Positions 47,919 through 56,571 of a stretch of DNA of 64,000 nucleotides are shown here, piece after piece; position 1 is the first letter of the stretch; every line of letters starts with the position of its first letter. The position numbers and the translations under genes are program-made. Source of the stretch: Akkermansia sp. RCC_12PD (GTDB taxonomy: Bacteria > Verrucomicrobiota > Verrucomicrobiia > Verrucomicrobiales > Akkermansiaceae); NCBI RefSeq assembly GCF_036417355.1, contig NZ_CP143889.1, positions 1,612,001-1,676,000 of the forward strand, given 5' to 3'. The notes under the pieces were generated by a model. That model was given only the letters and a program-made list of their open reading frames with translations. It made no database searches and had not been told where the DNA came from.

Positions 47919-48005
47919 GACAGGGGCCATACTAATCCCGCGGGGGCGGATGACTAGCAAAAATTCCGCTTTACCCGGAAGGAATCTCCCTGCACACTCG
48001 ACCGC

Positions 48006-48305
48006 ATGGAAGTTCACACGTGGAAAGAACGCACGGATGAAGGAACCCTGGTGTACAGGGCATGCCACCACGCCAATAAATGGAAGCTGGAATGCGCCCC
48101 CAAGGTGGGCCGTGCGGAACGCGACGATGTGGAATGGGAACAGGTGGAATTCACGCGTGACCTCTGGATTACTCTGCGCGACCTGCTGTGGCGCAAATAC
48201 CAGCGCAAACGCTGCCCGTGGCGCCTGATTGAGGCCATTGACAAGCTTCTGGAAGACATGCCGGAGGAAGAATCCGCCGTCTCTCCGGATGAGGAGAATG
48301 AATAG
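48006..48305 (+). CDS. Conserved-looking hypothetical protein (99 aa)
   Basis: This 99-residue charged protein has a C-terminal block that starts RDLWITLRDLLWRKYQRKRCPWRL and ends in an acidic tail (EDMPEEESAVSPDEENE). It has no signal peptide or membrane segment. I do not recognise the family. It lies 35 bases upstream of comF on the same strand and may be in one transcript with it. The compact frame and tight packing between two recognised genes support it. Confidence 0.65.
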   Translation: MEVHTWKERTDEGTLVYRACHHANKWKLECAPKVGRAERDDVEWEQVEFTRDLWITLRDLLWRKYQRKRCPWRLIEAIDKLLEDMPEEESAVSPDEENE

Positions 48306-48340
48306 CGGGTTTTCCCGGGAGCTTTTGATACGTGGGGGGA

Positions 48341-49090
48341 ATGCTGGCGGAAATATTCAGGGAATGGTCTTCCTGGGTATATCCCTTTGTCTGTGAGCTA
48401 TGCGGTTGCCGCAGCCCGGACGGAAGGTACGTCTGCCCGGCATGCCGGGAGCGTTTTATTTCCATAGAGCCACCCTTCTGCGCCGTTTGCGGGGAGCCGG
48501 CGGAGGGTTCCTTCATTCCCGGCGGGATGTGTTCCCGCTGTGCCGGGGACTCTCCCTCCTTTGAGGAGGCGCGCGCCGTGTACGTCAATGACGGAGAACT
48601 AAGGGAACTGCTTCTTTCCTTCAAATATGCCGGAGCCCTGCACTTGGCCGGAACCTTTGCGGGGATGATGGCGGAAGCCGTGCGCGGAAACCGCCACTGG
48701 TTCGGAGGAAGGGAGCGACTGCTGGTTCCGGTTCCGATGAACTGGCGCAAACTTGTCCGGAGAGGATACAACCAGACGGAGGAACTGGCCGTGCTGCTGG
48801 GGAAGGAACTTGGCTGGGCCGTCGCCCCGGTGCTGAAACGCCTGCCGGCCCGGATGCCCCAGGCAAGCCTGGCACGGGAACAGCGTCTCAGGCACGCCCG
48901 GAAAATATACGCTGCTCATGAAAGCAAGTTAAAACGCCGCCCCATCAGTGGCCGGGACATTCTTTTGGTGGATGACGTATTCACAACCGGAGCCACGGCA
49001 GATGCCTGTTCCCGTCTGTTGCTTCGCGCCGGAGCCTCTTCCGTCTGCGTGCTGACCCTGGCGCGGACGCACCATGCATGGCATGGCTGA
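48341..49090 (+). CDS. comF: ComF family phosphoribosyltransferase-like protein
   Basis: ComF proteins have an N-terminal zinc finger and a phosphoribosyltransferase fold, and are linked to DNA uptake in naturally competent bacteria. The 249-residue product has CELCGCRSPDGRYVCPAC and CAVCG...CSRC zinc pairs, then VPVPMNWRKLVRRGYNQTEEL and the PRPP-binding motif DILLVDDVFTTGAT near the C-terminus. The start at 48341 is chosen; GTG at 48332 would add three residues. The gene is followed by a thioesterase. Confidence 0.92.
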   Translation: MLAEIFREWSSWVYPFVCELCGCRSPDGRYVCPACRERFISIEPPFCAVCGEPAEGSFIPGGMCSRCAGDSPSFEEARAVYVNDGELRELLLSFKYAGALHLAGTFAGMMAEAVRGNRHWFGGRERLLVPVPMNWRKLVRRGYNQTEELAVLLGKELGWAVAPVLKRLPARMPQASLAREQRLRHARKIYAAHESKLKRRPISGRDILLVDDVFTTGATADACSRLLLRAGASSVCVLTLARTHHAWHG

Positions 49091-49137
49091 ACCGGAATTT
49101 TCTTTCACGCCCACTTCATCCTTCTTACAATGGGACC

Positions 49138-49560
49138 ATGAATCTGGAGCTGGTGTTTCAAACGGAAGACGAGGTCATGTTTTATGATACGGATTGCGGA
49201 GGCGTGGTCCACAACTTGGCCTATCTGCGCATGATTGAAGCCTGCCGCACCAAACTGGGAGCAAAGCTGGGCATGGATTATAAAACCATGGGTGACCTCC
49301 AGCAATTCACCGTGGTGGTGCGCCACGAAATCGACTACGTTCGGCCGGCCGTTCTGGGGGATACGATTGTGACGACCGGATGGCTTCAGTCCGTGGAAAG
49401 AGCCAGTTTCTGGTGTGATTTCGAGATGTGCCGTGCTTCCAACAACGATTTGCTGGTGAGAGCTCATCAGAAACTTGCCTTCGTGCAGATGCCCCAGGGC
49501 CGTCCCGTACGCATTCCGTCTGAGTGGCGTACGCGGTGGCAGGAGTGCATGGAATCCTGA
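49138..49560 (+). CDS. Acyl-CoA thioesterase, YbgC/4HBT family
   Basis: This 140-residue hot-dog-fold protein has the catalytic FYDTDCGGVVHNLAYLRM motif with the catalytic-type Asp in DTD, and the downstream block VVRHEIDYVRPAVLGDTI. This is the YbgC/4-hydroxybenzoyl-CoA thioesterase family, which hydrolyses acyl-CoA or acyl-ACP thioesters. Start at 49138 (MNLELVFQTEDEV) is chosen over 49078 because the first 20 residues look unlike family N-termini and overlap the comF end. The natural acyl substrate is unknown. Confidence 0.88.
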   Translation: MNLELVFQTEDEVMFYDTDCGGVVHNLAYLRMIEACRTKLGAKLGMDYKTMGDLQQFTVVVRHEIDYVRPAVLGDTIVTTGWLQSVERASFWCDFEMCRASNNDLLVRAHQKLAFVQMPQGRPVRIPSEWRTRWQECMES

Positions 49561-49647
49561 TCTTTTTTCATCCCGTGCCCCATTTTACTCTTGCCATGCG
49601 TGGAAAGGTGGTGTTTACTGCTTCCGCCCTTCCACCAAGGGTAAAGT

Positions 49648-49723
49648 GCTTGGGTAGCTCAGTTGGTAGAGCAGTAGACTTTTAATCTATTGGTCCCGGG
49701 TTCGAGTCCCGGTCCAAGTACCA
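49648..49723 (+). tRNA. tRNA-Lys (TTT)
   Basis: The plus strand folds into a cloverleaf: acceptor GCTTGGG pairs with TCCAAGT (two G-U pairs), D arm GCTC/GAGC, anticodon loop CTTTTAA carrying TTT, and T loop TTCGAGT. CCA is encoded at 49721-49723. A strong terminator follows. Confidence 0.96.
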
Positions 49724-49740
49724 CTTCTTTTTTCAATTGA

Positions 49741-49776
49741 AACTCCGCGGGGATTGATCCCCTGCGGAGTTTTTTA
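49741..49776 (+). terminator. Intrinsic terminator of tRNA-Lys
   Basis: The stem AACTCCGCGGGGA / TCCCCTGCGGAGTT (one mismatch) with loop TTGA runs into TTTT. It lies 17 bases after the tRNA. Confidence 0.9.
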
Positions 49777-49856
49777 TCGGTTGTATGGGCGAACCGGAAG
49801 GCTTATGAAAATTTCCAAGGGAGCCTTTCTCCTGAATGAACCGGGAAGCCGGGGGG

Positions 49857-50759
49857 TCAGGCGCAGGAATTCCGATCTTCCGGAAAGTCCGGACGGCTTG
49901 CCTTTCCGGCTACTCTTTTTTCTATTTTATGGAACAGTAGAAAGTGGTTTTTCAGATGATACAGCCATGATTTGATGACGGCCAGTTCATGGTCTTCCAG
50001 AACCACGGGCGGGGACAGAAGCGGGGTTCTCTTCACGGCCACTTCTATCAGGCCGACGATTTCATTCCTGTGGCACACTACGGGGACGGCAATGTATTGC
50101 AGATATTTTTTCTCCGGAGGCTGATTGCGCTTGCGGAAGAAAAAGCGCGCCACCTGGCGGGGCGTGGAGAGAACCAGGGGATTGAGACGGTGCTCCATGA
50201 ATAGCTGTTCATCCAGCATGGAAGGGGTATTGGTGACGGGCCGCGGCAGTTGTGCCAGAATGGACGGAGTGTCGTCATTATGGTCTCCCTGGGCGTATCC
50301 TTCTACGCTGAGCAGGATACGGCCTTCCGTCTTTTCCGCCTTGATGTAAAGTACCTCGAAGATGAGGGATTTTTTGTATTCCGCCAATGCAGCGGCAATT
50401 GTGGCGCACAGGAAACCGCTCCCCTGGCTGAAGTCCCATGGCATCTCCTGGGAGCCGTCCAGTTTGTTGGCAAAGTTTTCATATTCTTTACTGAGGGCGG
50501 TACATGCCTTTTCATAGAGAGTTGCGGTCTGGCATTTACGGATGCAGGACCGTACTTCCCCTTCCTCTTTTTTATTGAGCATGAGCTGGCATTCCACATG
50601 CCAGATGATGAAGGCAAGACCCAGGATGATGAGAATAATGATTTTTCCGGTATGGCCGTTTTCTATCGGCGTGCCGCCGACGATGGAAATGACGACGACC
50701 AGAATGGGCTGGAATATGTTCGCTTTTTTGAGGAAAGAGTTATTGGTTTCTTTGGACAT
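49857..50759 (-). CDS. Membrane-anchored protein with GAF-like domain
   Basis: The 300-residue protein has two N-terminal membrane segments (FQPILVVVISIVG and IIILIILGLAFIIWHV), a helical linker (residues 65-105), and a C-terminal alpha/beta domain of about 160 residues (GSGFLCATIAAALAEYKKSL ... YLQYIAVPVVCHRNEIVGLIEVAVKR) that looks GAF-like. No histidine kinase, diguanylate cyclase or DNA-binding domain follows, so the output is unclear. The gene follows the tRNA-Lys terminator on the opposite strand. GAF assignment is by pattern only. Confidence 0.6.
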   Translation of the reverse strand: MSKETNNSFLKKANIFQPILVVVISIVGGTPIENGHTGKIIILIILGLAFIIWHVECQLMLNKKEEGEVRSCIRKCQTATLYEKACTALSKEYENFANKLDGSQEMPWDFSQGSGFLCATIAAALAEYKKSLIFEVLYIKAEKTEGRILLSVEGYAQGDHNDDTPSILAQLPRPVTNTPSMLDEQLFMEHRLNPLVLSTPRQVARFFFRKRNQPPEKKYLQYIAVPVVCHRNEIVGLIEVAVKRTPLLSPPVVLEDHELAVIKSWLYHLKNHFLLFHKIEKRVAGKASRPDFPEDRNSCA

Positions 50760-51474
50760 GGCGACATGCAGGAAAGAGAAAATTCAGGAGGACATTCTGC
50801 ACAAAATACATTTTGAAAAATCTCCGGCGCTTATGTTTCAAAAATATTCCATATTGTAAAAATAATTTAAGATGCGAGTATGAAGAATGAGGCGTTCATC
50901 TGAAAGAAGACTTATGAAAGTTTAATAGAACTATATTTATAATCAATGAGTTTTTCTTAATTTAGAAGTATTCTAATACTCTATCATCTTGAAAGGGAAT
51001 GCTTCTGTAGTTTAAATAATTGTTAGAAAAAAGGGAGAAATGTCGGTTTTGGAAACGGAGAAGTAAAACGGGCGTGTTCTTGCAATTTTTCGCAAGGGGA
51101 GAGAAGAGGAGAGGCAAACCATTTGTCAAGGGAAACCGCGTGATGCGCCCTGGACGGAATAGCGTGTTTTCATAAATTCCGGTCCAAGGGGATTTTTTGA
51201 AAATTAATGATGATGAAAATACAATGGATGATGAAATCACGAATCTGGAGTGTGATTCCTTCCTTTTTTCTTTGTGTCTCCGGCTAGTGAGGAAATCTTG
51301 TCAGGTGAACAGTATCTCCGGAAAGCCGGGAGAATAAAGGCAGCAAGGGAAGTAGTCCCGCAAGGAGTGGAGGCTGTTTTTCATGGAACCTTGAATAAAT
51401 TTCGTTTTCTGCAAATTATTAACTATTTCGTGAATTTTAATTGGTGCAATGCAACGTAAAAGGTATTTTTTATG
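50760..51474. other. AT-rich intergenic stretch without a gene
   Basis: These 715 bases are clearly AT-richer than the surrounding genes and hold no convincing ORF, RNA gene or large repeat. The stretch lies between the GAF-like gene and the transposase remnant, so it likely belongs to an imported or decayed segment. Confidence 0.6.
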
Positions 51475-52030
51475 CTATTGCTCCTCATTTCCCGGAAGTC
51501 CCGCACATCTGTTGTTCCGAGGAGATGACGCTTGCATGACCGTTTGGACGGAAGGCTGTGTTTTCCCGGAGGCTTTCTGCAAAGAACCCCCATCCCCGTT
51601 TGTTTGAATACGCTGAATGGGGAATGGCATTTCTTCCAGAAGGTCCTCTAAAAATAGAAGCGTATTGGTCGCCGTTCTCCTTTTATGGAGTTTCATGACC
51701 CTGTATCTTGAGCAGTCGTCTATCGCCGTATATTGATACATGCCCGGGCCCATGTTGCAGGCATCCAATTTGGATTCTTTCCCCAGGAAGCGAGGCTCCA
51801 TAACGACGCCAATGATTTTTCTTACCCTGTTTCAAAGGTGGCTTTGCCTCGGAGATGGCGAGTATGTTGTGGATTGTCCCAAGAGAGAGGCCTGATGTTA
51901 TGATTCAAAAGAAGTTCACATGGCAGCGGCGTGGTTCCAATGTTGCGAGTCCTTCGAAGAACCATGACCAGATTTGCAAGTTCTTCGTTGATTTTACTAC
52001 CTTTATCCAGGAGGGTAAGTGCCGAATGAA
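51475..52030 (-). pseudogene. Decayed IS481-like transposase fragment
   Basis: The minus-strand frame at 51475-51801 has GMYQYTAIDDCSRYRV, LLFLEDLLEEMPFPI and QRIQT, a clear match to the DDE integrase core of IS481-type transposases. After QT the frame slips: the expected D-x-G-x-E-F run continues in another frame as RGWGFFAESLRENTAFRPN. Upstream (51801-52030), the same strand has the residual segment RRTRNIGTTPLPCELLLNHNI in a further frame. No terminal repeats were found. The element is therefore inactive and incomplete. Confidence 0.75.
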
Positions 52031-52406
52031 AACTTGAAGCTGGCCCCTTTTAATAACGAGAAACGGCTCTTCCGGGCTGGGCCGTAAAGATTACGCAGAC
52101 GCCGGACAACACTTCCGGAGTGATGAAAACAATGGAAAAGACGCCGTCTTCCTTCCCATTTCCAGAGTGTTAACACCGGATGAAATTCGTTTGTCGAAAA
52201 ATATTCTCACTCGGAGAGGCGGAGTCCAGGAAGAGCGGGTAAAGGAAAAAGAGCGTTGTAGAATTGAATTCTGGGAAGAGACCTTTGGCGGAATGAAATT
52301 GACATATATGATTTTTCATTTATTGCTTCCTTAAACATGCGGCACGCCGCCATTTGTGGTGGAACCAAAAAACTTGTTGTTAGAAAACAGATTTAAAAAA
52401 ATTGGA
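52031..52406. other. Intergenic stretch upstream of the IdeS-like gene
   Basis: No gene is seen in these 376 bases. It contains TTGACA at 52299-52304, a perfect -35 box about 105 bases upstream of the ATG, but the matching -10 is weak. The start of the stretch may contain IS debris. Confidence 0.5.
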
Positions 52407-53399
52407 ATGAAGGCATCAGACTGGAAAAAAGTATTACTGGCGTTTTCTTTGGCTTGGCCGTCCGCTGCGACTGCAGGGGATTATGTGTTTGCCCCCGGCG
52501 TTTCGTTGACGGAAGGCTGGTATGATGTAAACAAAGCCTACACCCCTGTGGTGCCATACTGGAAATTTGTTATAGAAAATGGCACGGGATCTGTAAAAGT
52601 GGATTCAGACCGCATGAAAAAAGAATTCCCTTATGATGACACGAAGCATTGCTCGGCTGCCGCGGCTTCCAATCTGCTTCATTCCTGGTGGGACAGGAAC
52701 AGGGCTGTTTGCGAGGAATTATACGGTCCTGTCTCCGGAGTACGTACGGCCTATACAGGTTCCAGAGACAAATATTCTGCCCAGAATTCTGAAATATTCC
52801 GCTGGTATATACAGCATTGGCAGGGAGTGGGCAATCCATTTGACGTCAAGATGAAGCAATATTTTTTCCAGGATTATTTCCAGGAGTATTTTCCCAGTTA
52901 CAGCAGCAACATTTCCATTTTGGGAATATGGACGATGGCTTTCCACAATTCTCTGTCTACTCTCACCAATCAAGTCCAGGGGCTTGTGGACCGTGGTCCT
53001 GTGGCGCTTACGGTAAATATAGGAGGGTTCGGTCATGCTATTACCTGCTGGGGATATACTCTGAATGGAGAGGGGTTGCTGGAATCTCTTCTAGTGACAG
53101 ATTCCGACGATAGCATGACCGGATTGGCTCAGTTGCTTGTATCCCAGGAGAAAAATAATGAAGGGAATTTTGTGTTTACGGGAGCCCGCGCCCTGGATGG
53201 AGCCGCCTTTCTTGAAAAGGAAATCGTGGTGTCTTCCAGTGACACGCGCAAGGAGTCAGTTTCTCCTTCTCTGAATTACAAGGATGCTTATGTGATGCAA
53301 TTTTTCAGTCTGAACGATATGGCTCTTCCTACTCCGGAACCTTCATCCGCCTTGTTTTTGCTGGCAGGTTGCGCACTAGCCTGGAAAAGGCGCCGTTGA
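52407..53399 (+). CDS. IdeS/Mac-like (C66) cysteine protease with PEP-CTERM tail
   Basis: The 330-residue protein has a signal peptide (residues 1-23, ending PSAATAG) and a domain that lines up with streptococcal IdeS/Mac-1: GWYDVNK matches IdeS GWYDINK; HCSAAAASNLLHSWWDRN matches the IdeS CGAATAGNMLHWWFDQN block (catalytic Cys, C82 here); GFGHAITCWGYTLN aligns with the catalytic His block (H210); LLVTDSDDS aligns with the Asp block (D232/D234). The family cuts immunoglobulin G in streptococci. The C-terminus is PTPEPSSALFLLAGCALAWKRRR, a PEP-CTERM sorting signal, so the protein is exported and probably membrane-processed. The immunoglobulin target is not established; the substrate may be another host glycoprotein. 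Start 52407 is chosen because the signal peptide begins there. Confidence 0.85.
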   Translation: MKASDWKKVLLAFSLAWPSAATAGDYVFAPGVSLTEGWYDVNKAYTPVVPYWKFVIENGTGSVKVDSDRMKKEFPYDDTKHCSAAAASNLLHSWWDRNRAVCEELYGPVSGVRTAYTGSRDKYSAQNSEIFRWYIQHWQGVGNPFDVKMKQYFFQDYFQEYFPSYSSNISILGIWTMAFHNSLSTLTNQVQGLVDRGPVALTVNIGGFGHAITCWGYTLNGEGLLESLLVTDSDDSMTGLAQLLVSQEKNNEGNFVFTGARALDGAAFLEKEIVVSSSDTRKESVSPSLNYKDAYVMQFFSLNDMALPTPEPSSALFLLAGCALAWKRRR

Positions 53400-53520
53400 A
53401 GGCGGAAAAGGTGGAGAACGGGTTTTACTGGAAGGCTGGTTTTTTACCGCATGCTCTCTAGCCGTGCCCTGCGGCAATAGATTTTCCCTCGGTTTTCTAC
53501 TTAAAGAAAGTTATTGACGG

Positions 53521-53602
53521 TGTTCCTGGCAGGACTTGAACCTGTACGCCTTTCGGCGCCAGGCCCTGAGTCTGGTGCGCCTCTCAATTTCGCCACAGGC
53601 GG
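53521..53602 (-). tRNA. tRNA-Leu (CAG), apparently degenerate
   Basis: The minus strand carries most of a class II tRNA-Leu: anticodon loop CTCAGGG with CAG, a variable arm CGCC-GAAA-GGCG, and T loop TTCAAGT. It is flawed: only four of seven acceptor pairs form (CCTG/CAGG), the anticodon stem has A-C, the T stem has A-C, the D loop has GA where the usual GG is expected, and CCG replaces CCA. The first three acceptor bases look replaced. Probably a dead or recombined tRNA gene, with junction at its 5' end. Confidence 0.55.
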
Positions 53603-53607
53603 GACAA

Positions 53608-53814
53608 ATGCATGGACGCACTCGGCCGTACCGCACTCTGGTGTTCAAGATCAAACAGGAGGATTTGTTTTTGACATGCTCCAGAAATGTACCGCATGGC
53701 GGCAACGGGTGGCATCTTGTTGAGCATCTGTCTGCGGGCCGCATTCTTTCCCCTTCCCGGGCGGATGTCGGGCTTCCGCGTGTTTACCTCGTGACTGAAC
53801 GGAAGGAGCGCTAA
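53608..53814 (+). CDS. Unknown small ORF beside the tRNA-Leu remnant (68 aa)
   Basis: The ATG at 53608 opens a 68-residue frame: HGRTRPYRTLVFKIKQEDL ... NVPHGGNGWHLVEHLSAGRILSPSRADVGLPRVYLVTERKER. The composition is protein-like and evenly basic, but I do not recognise it. It begins five bases outside the tRNA-Leu remnant. An AGGAG-like site follows its stop, ahead of the next small frame. It may be a fragment of a larger gene or a real small gene of an integrated element. Confidence 0.4.
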   Translation: MHGRTRPYRTLVFKIKQEDLFLTCSRNVPHGGNGWHLVEHLSAGRILSPSRADVGLPRVYLVTERKER

Positions 53815-53841
53815 AAACGGGACAGGAGCAAAAAAAAGCCT

Positions 53842-54145
53842 GTGGCGTATCTTTATATCGACACGGTCACCGCCTGCCCTCTGGCCGCCGATGTGACAGA
53901 GGGGGGGTCTTGAAGCCGTAGGGAAACGGTGCGCGCTGGTTTATTTCCCGGTGAAGGGGGACAAGTTCGTGGTGGGCGCCCCTGTGGAGGGAACCCTGAG
54001 GAAGGTCAAGTTTTACTCCGACCTGGGGATGACCGCCAGCGACGGGGCGCAGTGTTTTATGTATGAGGCCTACCAGGCTGATTTTAAAAAGCGGCGCGAG
54101 AGGTCAAGAGACAGATTATTGCCTTGGTTAAAAAAACAGTCCTGA
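53842..54145 (+). pseudogene. Unknown small ORF broken at a run of seven G
   Basis: From GTG at 53842 the frame reads VAYLYIDTVTACPLAADVTEGG and then stops at TGA. Skipping one G of the run at 53901-53907 joins it to LEAVGKRCALVYFPVKGDKF ... QADFKKRRER in a continuous frame ending at 54145. The two halves look like one ~100-residue protein. I do not recognise it. The homopolymer could be a phase-variation switch or a sequencing slip. Confidence 0.45.
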
Positions 54146-54188
54146 ATCCGGAGCGGGATTTGCCGGGCGTTCCGGAGAACGGATTCAG
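54142..54188. repeat. Inverted repeat, nine-base arms
   Basis: CTGAATCCG at 54142-54150 is mirrored by CGGATTCAG at 54180-54188, with 29 bases between. There is no T-tract. It lies right at the end of the small unknown frame. Confidence 0.5.
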
Positions 54189-54315
54189 CTCATGATGCAG
54201 AGGACTGGGTTGCTTAAACTATAGAAGAAAATGCTTCTTAAGATACCCGTAGCAATGCGGAACAGGTGAATAACAGTTCATTGGGAGCCTCGGCTACTTA
54301 AGTGTATAGGTTCCC

Positions 54316-54451
54316 AATTTTTTTCATAGCCGGCCGGATTGAATTTGTTGCGCATCCCCAGCTTGGCGGAGGGAGGGACGATGCCCAGGCGTTTCTGGTT
54401 TTCCAGCCGTTTGGCGGCAATGGCGCCGGGAGATTTGCCTTCATACAGGGG
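54316..54451 (-). pseudogene. Internal fragment of a sulfatase gene
   Basis: This 136-base stretch aligns with 55743-55878 at a constant offset of 1427, inside the intact neighbouring sulfatase gene, with a handful of substitutions. It encodes LYEGKSPGAIAAKRL and GIVPPSAKLGMRNKFNPAGYEKN, matching the sulfatase near residue 250. It lacks the active-site region and both ends. Confidence 0.85.
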
Positions 54452-54601
54452 GCGCCGCGTACTCCATTTTTCCTTTTTTACAACATGGTGTTGCCGCCGT
54501 TCCCGGTCATGAACTCGGTTTCTCCAGAGCGCTGTTTTCCGTGGAACCATGCGGATTCCGGAGGAAGAGCGCCGGGCGCCGTCTTCAGGACTCGGTCCAT
54601 G

Positions 54602-54793
54602 CTACCACCACAGAATGGCGCAGAGCAGGATGGCGGCTCCATAGGCCATGCCGCCCAGGCAAAGGGGAGTCCACCAGAAGGGTTTGGAACAGATTTTATT
54701 GACCATGTCCCGGTAAAGATAGGGCTTTCCTATCCAAAGGAGGGAGAAAAAGATGACGATGTAGCACCAGATGGGGATGAGCAAGCGCGTGAC
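54602..54793 (-). pseudogene. 3' fragment of a membrane-protein gene
   Basis: The last 62 residues of the neighbouring membrane protein, VTRLLIPIWCYIVIFF to LCAILWW, recur here almost unchanged, plus about 140 bases of flanking sequence (54460-54793 matches 56737-57072). Upstream of 54793 the likeness ends abruptly. It is the second piece of the decayed duplicate whose first piece is the sulfatase fragment. Confidence 0.88.
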
Positions 54794-55005
54794 TAATGCC
54801 GTTTTCTTTAACGGGAACTTCCTCCGGATGTGTTCCGGGTGTCCGGGAAACAGTTTCCGGACAATTCCCGGTGAGGGCCGGCCCGGAACGGAATGGCTCC
54901 GGATCAACCACGATTTTTTCGCAAAAGGCGTTTCAACCGGAGCATCTGGAAAAGGGTGGGGTTCCGGTTCCGGCCATCTTTTTCTGGCTTGCGGGGGTGC
55001 GGGGA

Positions 55006-56571
55006 TTATTCGGCATGCGTTTCCTGCGCCCACTTTCTGTATTGCTCGGACAATTGCTCCACCAGAGCCTTGTGCCGGGGGGCCAGGTTGTTCTGTTCCG
55101 TCCTGTCTCTGATGTCGTAAACCTGCCAGGGTCCCCGGTTGGGAGCCACCAGCTTGAATTTGTCCGTCAGAGCGGCGCGGTTTCTCTGGTGTTCCCAGAA
55201 AATGGTACGGGGAGGGCAGGAGTTGGGAATGCTGTCCCATACCTTTTCCGGCGGAATTGAAGCGGGTTTGGACCAATAGGAGTTGAGCGGCTTGCCGTCC
55301 ATGTGGCTGGGGACGGACAGTTTGGCCCAGGTGAGGCAGGTGGGGGCTATGTCCTGGAGCAGGAACGGGGCGTGGTAGCGTGTTCCGGGGCGCAGAACCT
55401 TGGGGTAGCGGATGATGAAAGGGGCGGAGAGGCCGCCGTCAAAGGTCTCAATCTTGTATTGGCGGTAGGGCGTGTTGGATACGGCCGCCCACATGGGGCC
55501 GTAGCCGTCCCGGCAGCCCACTTCCCCCAGCGGGCCGATAGGCAGCACGGTTTTTTTGTTTTTGTTGTTTTGTGGCATTTCCGCCGTCGCCCCGTTGTCC
55601 GACAGGAACATGACGATCGTGTTGCCGCTGAGGCGGTGGCGGTCCAGGGATTCCAGAATTTTGCCGATGCCCCGGTCCATAATGGAGATTTGCGCGGCGT
55701 AGGTGGCCATGCATCCGGATATGTATTCCTTGCGTTCCCTGGAATTTTTTTCATAGCCGGCCGGATTGAATTTGTTGCGCATCCCCAGCTCGGCGGAGGG
55801 AGGGACGATGCCCAGGCGTTTTTGGCTTTCCAGCCTTTTGGCGGCAATGGAGCCGGGAGATTTGCCTTCATATAGGGGCAGCATTTTTTTTATTTCCTCC
55901 CTGGGGGCTTGGAGGGGCGTATGCGGAGCCGTATAGGCTACGTAAAGGAAGAAAGGAGCTTTTGCCTTGGCGGCATCGTCAATATATGCCAGGGCAGTCT
56001 GTGTGATGTCCTCCGTCATGTAAAAGTCATCGGGCAGGTCTTCCGGCTTGAGCAATCTGCCGTCTTCACCGAAGGGACGGTCAGGCATGGGCTTGTAATA
56101 GTCCGCCGCTCCACCCAGGAGCCCGCGGTAGCGGTCGAAGCCTCGGTCCCAGGGATAGGTTCCCCGGACTTTTCCCAAATGCCATTTTCCGGACAGGTAG
56201 GTGCGGTAGCCGGCTTTTTTCAGCAGTTCCGGCAGGGTGGGAATGTCCGGTTTCAGGCGTCCCCGGTAGCCGGGACGGCCGCTGTCGTCGTCCAGCAGCC
56301 CCACGTCCACTTTGTGGGGTTCGCACCCGGTCATGATGGAGGCCCGGGAGGGGGAACAGCGGGAGGCCGTGTAGCATCGCGTAGCCTGCATTCCCTGCCT
56401 GGAGAGAGAGTCGATGTTGGGAGTGGGTATTTCAGAACCGTAGCAGCCCAGATCGGACCAGCCCATGTCGTCGGCTAGGATGAGGACAATGTTGGGCCGG
56501 GCAGCGCGGACGGTTTGCAGAGAGAGGAAGGCTATCGCTGTACAGGAAATGAGCCGGATCAGACAACGCAT
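55006..56571 (-). CDS. Secreted arylsulfatase (S1 family)
   Basis: The 521-residue protein has a signal peptide (MRCLIRLISCTAIAFLSLQTVRA). The start of the alkaline-phosphatase-like fold reads RPNIVLILADDMGWSD, with metal-binding D34 and D35. The active-site motif is CSPSR, residues 72-76, whose Cys becomes formylglycine in type I sulfatases, so an anaerobic or aerobic maturase is needed elsewhere. The rest includes GKWHLGK and a metal-binding SDNGA segment. Sulfatases remove sulfate from glycans such as mucin or host glycosaminoglycans. Part of this gene is duplicated at 54316. Confidence 0.94.
   Translation of the reverse strand: MRCLIRLISCTAIAFLSLQTVRAARPNIVLILADDMGWSDLGCYGSEIPTPNIDSLSRQGMQATRCYTASRCSPSRASIMTGCEPHKVDVGLLDDDSGRPGYRGRLKPDIPTLPELLKKAGYRTYLSGKWHLGKVRGTYPWDRGFDRYRGLLGGAADYYKPMPDRPFGEDGRLLKPEDLPDDFYMTEDITQTALAYIDDAAKAKAPFFLYVAYTAPHTPLQAPREEIKKMLPLYEGKSPGSIAAKRLESQKRLGIVPPSAELGMRNKFNPAGYEKNSRERKEYISGCMATYAAQISIMDRGIGKILESLDRHRLSGNTIVMFLSDNGATAEMPQNNKNKKTVLPIGPLGEVGCRDGYGPMWAAVSNTPYRQYKIETFDGGLSAPFIIRYPKVLRPGTRYHAPFLLQDIAPTCLTWAKLSVPSHMDGKPLNSYWSKPASIPPEKVWDSIPNSCPPRTIFWEHQRNRAALTDKFKLVAPNRGPWQVYDIRDRTEQNNLAPRHKALVEQLSEQYRKWAQETHAE

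Noticed and set aside
54893-55260. Short plus-strand frames at the end of the sulfatase gene
   Set aside because: They overlap the sulfatase 3' end in antisense and a decayed intergenic stretch.
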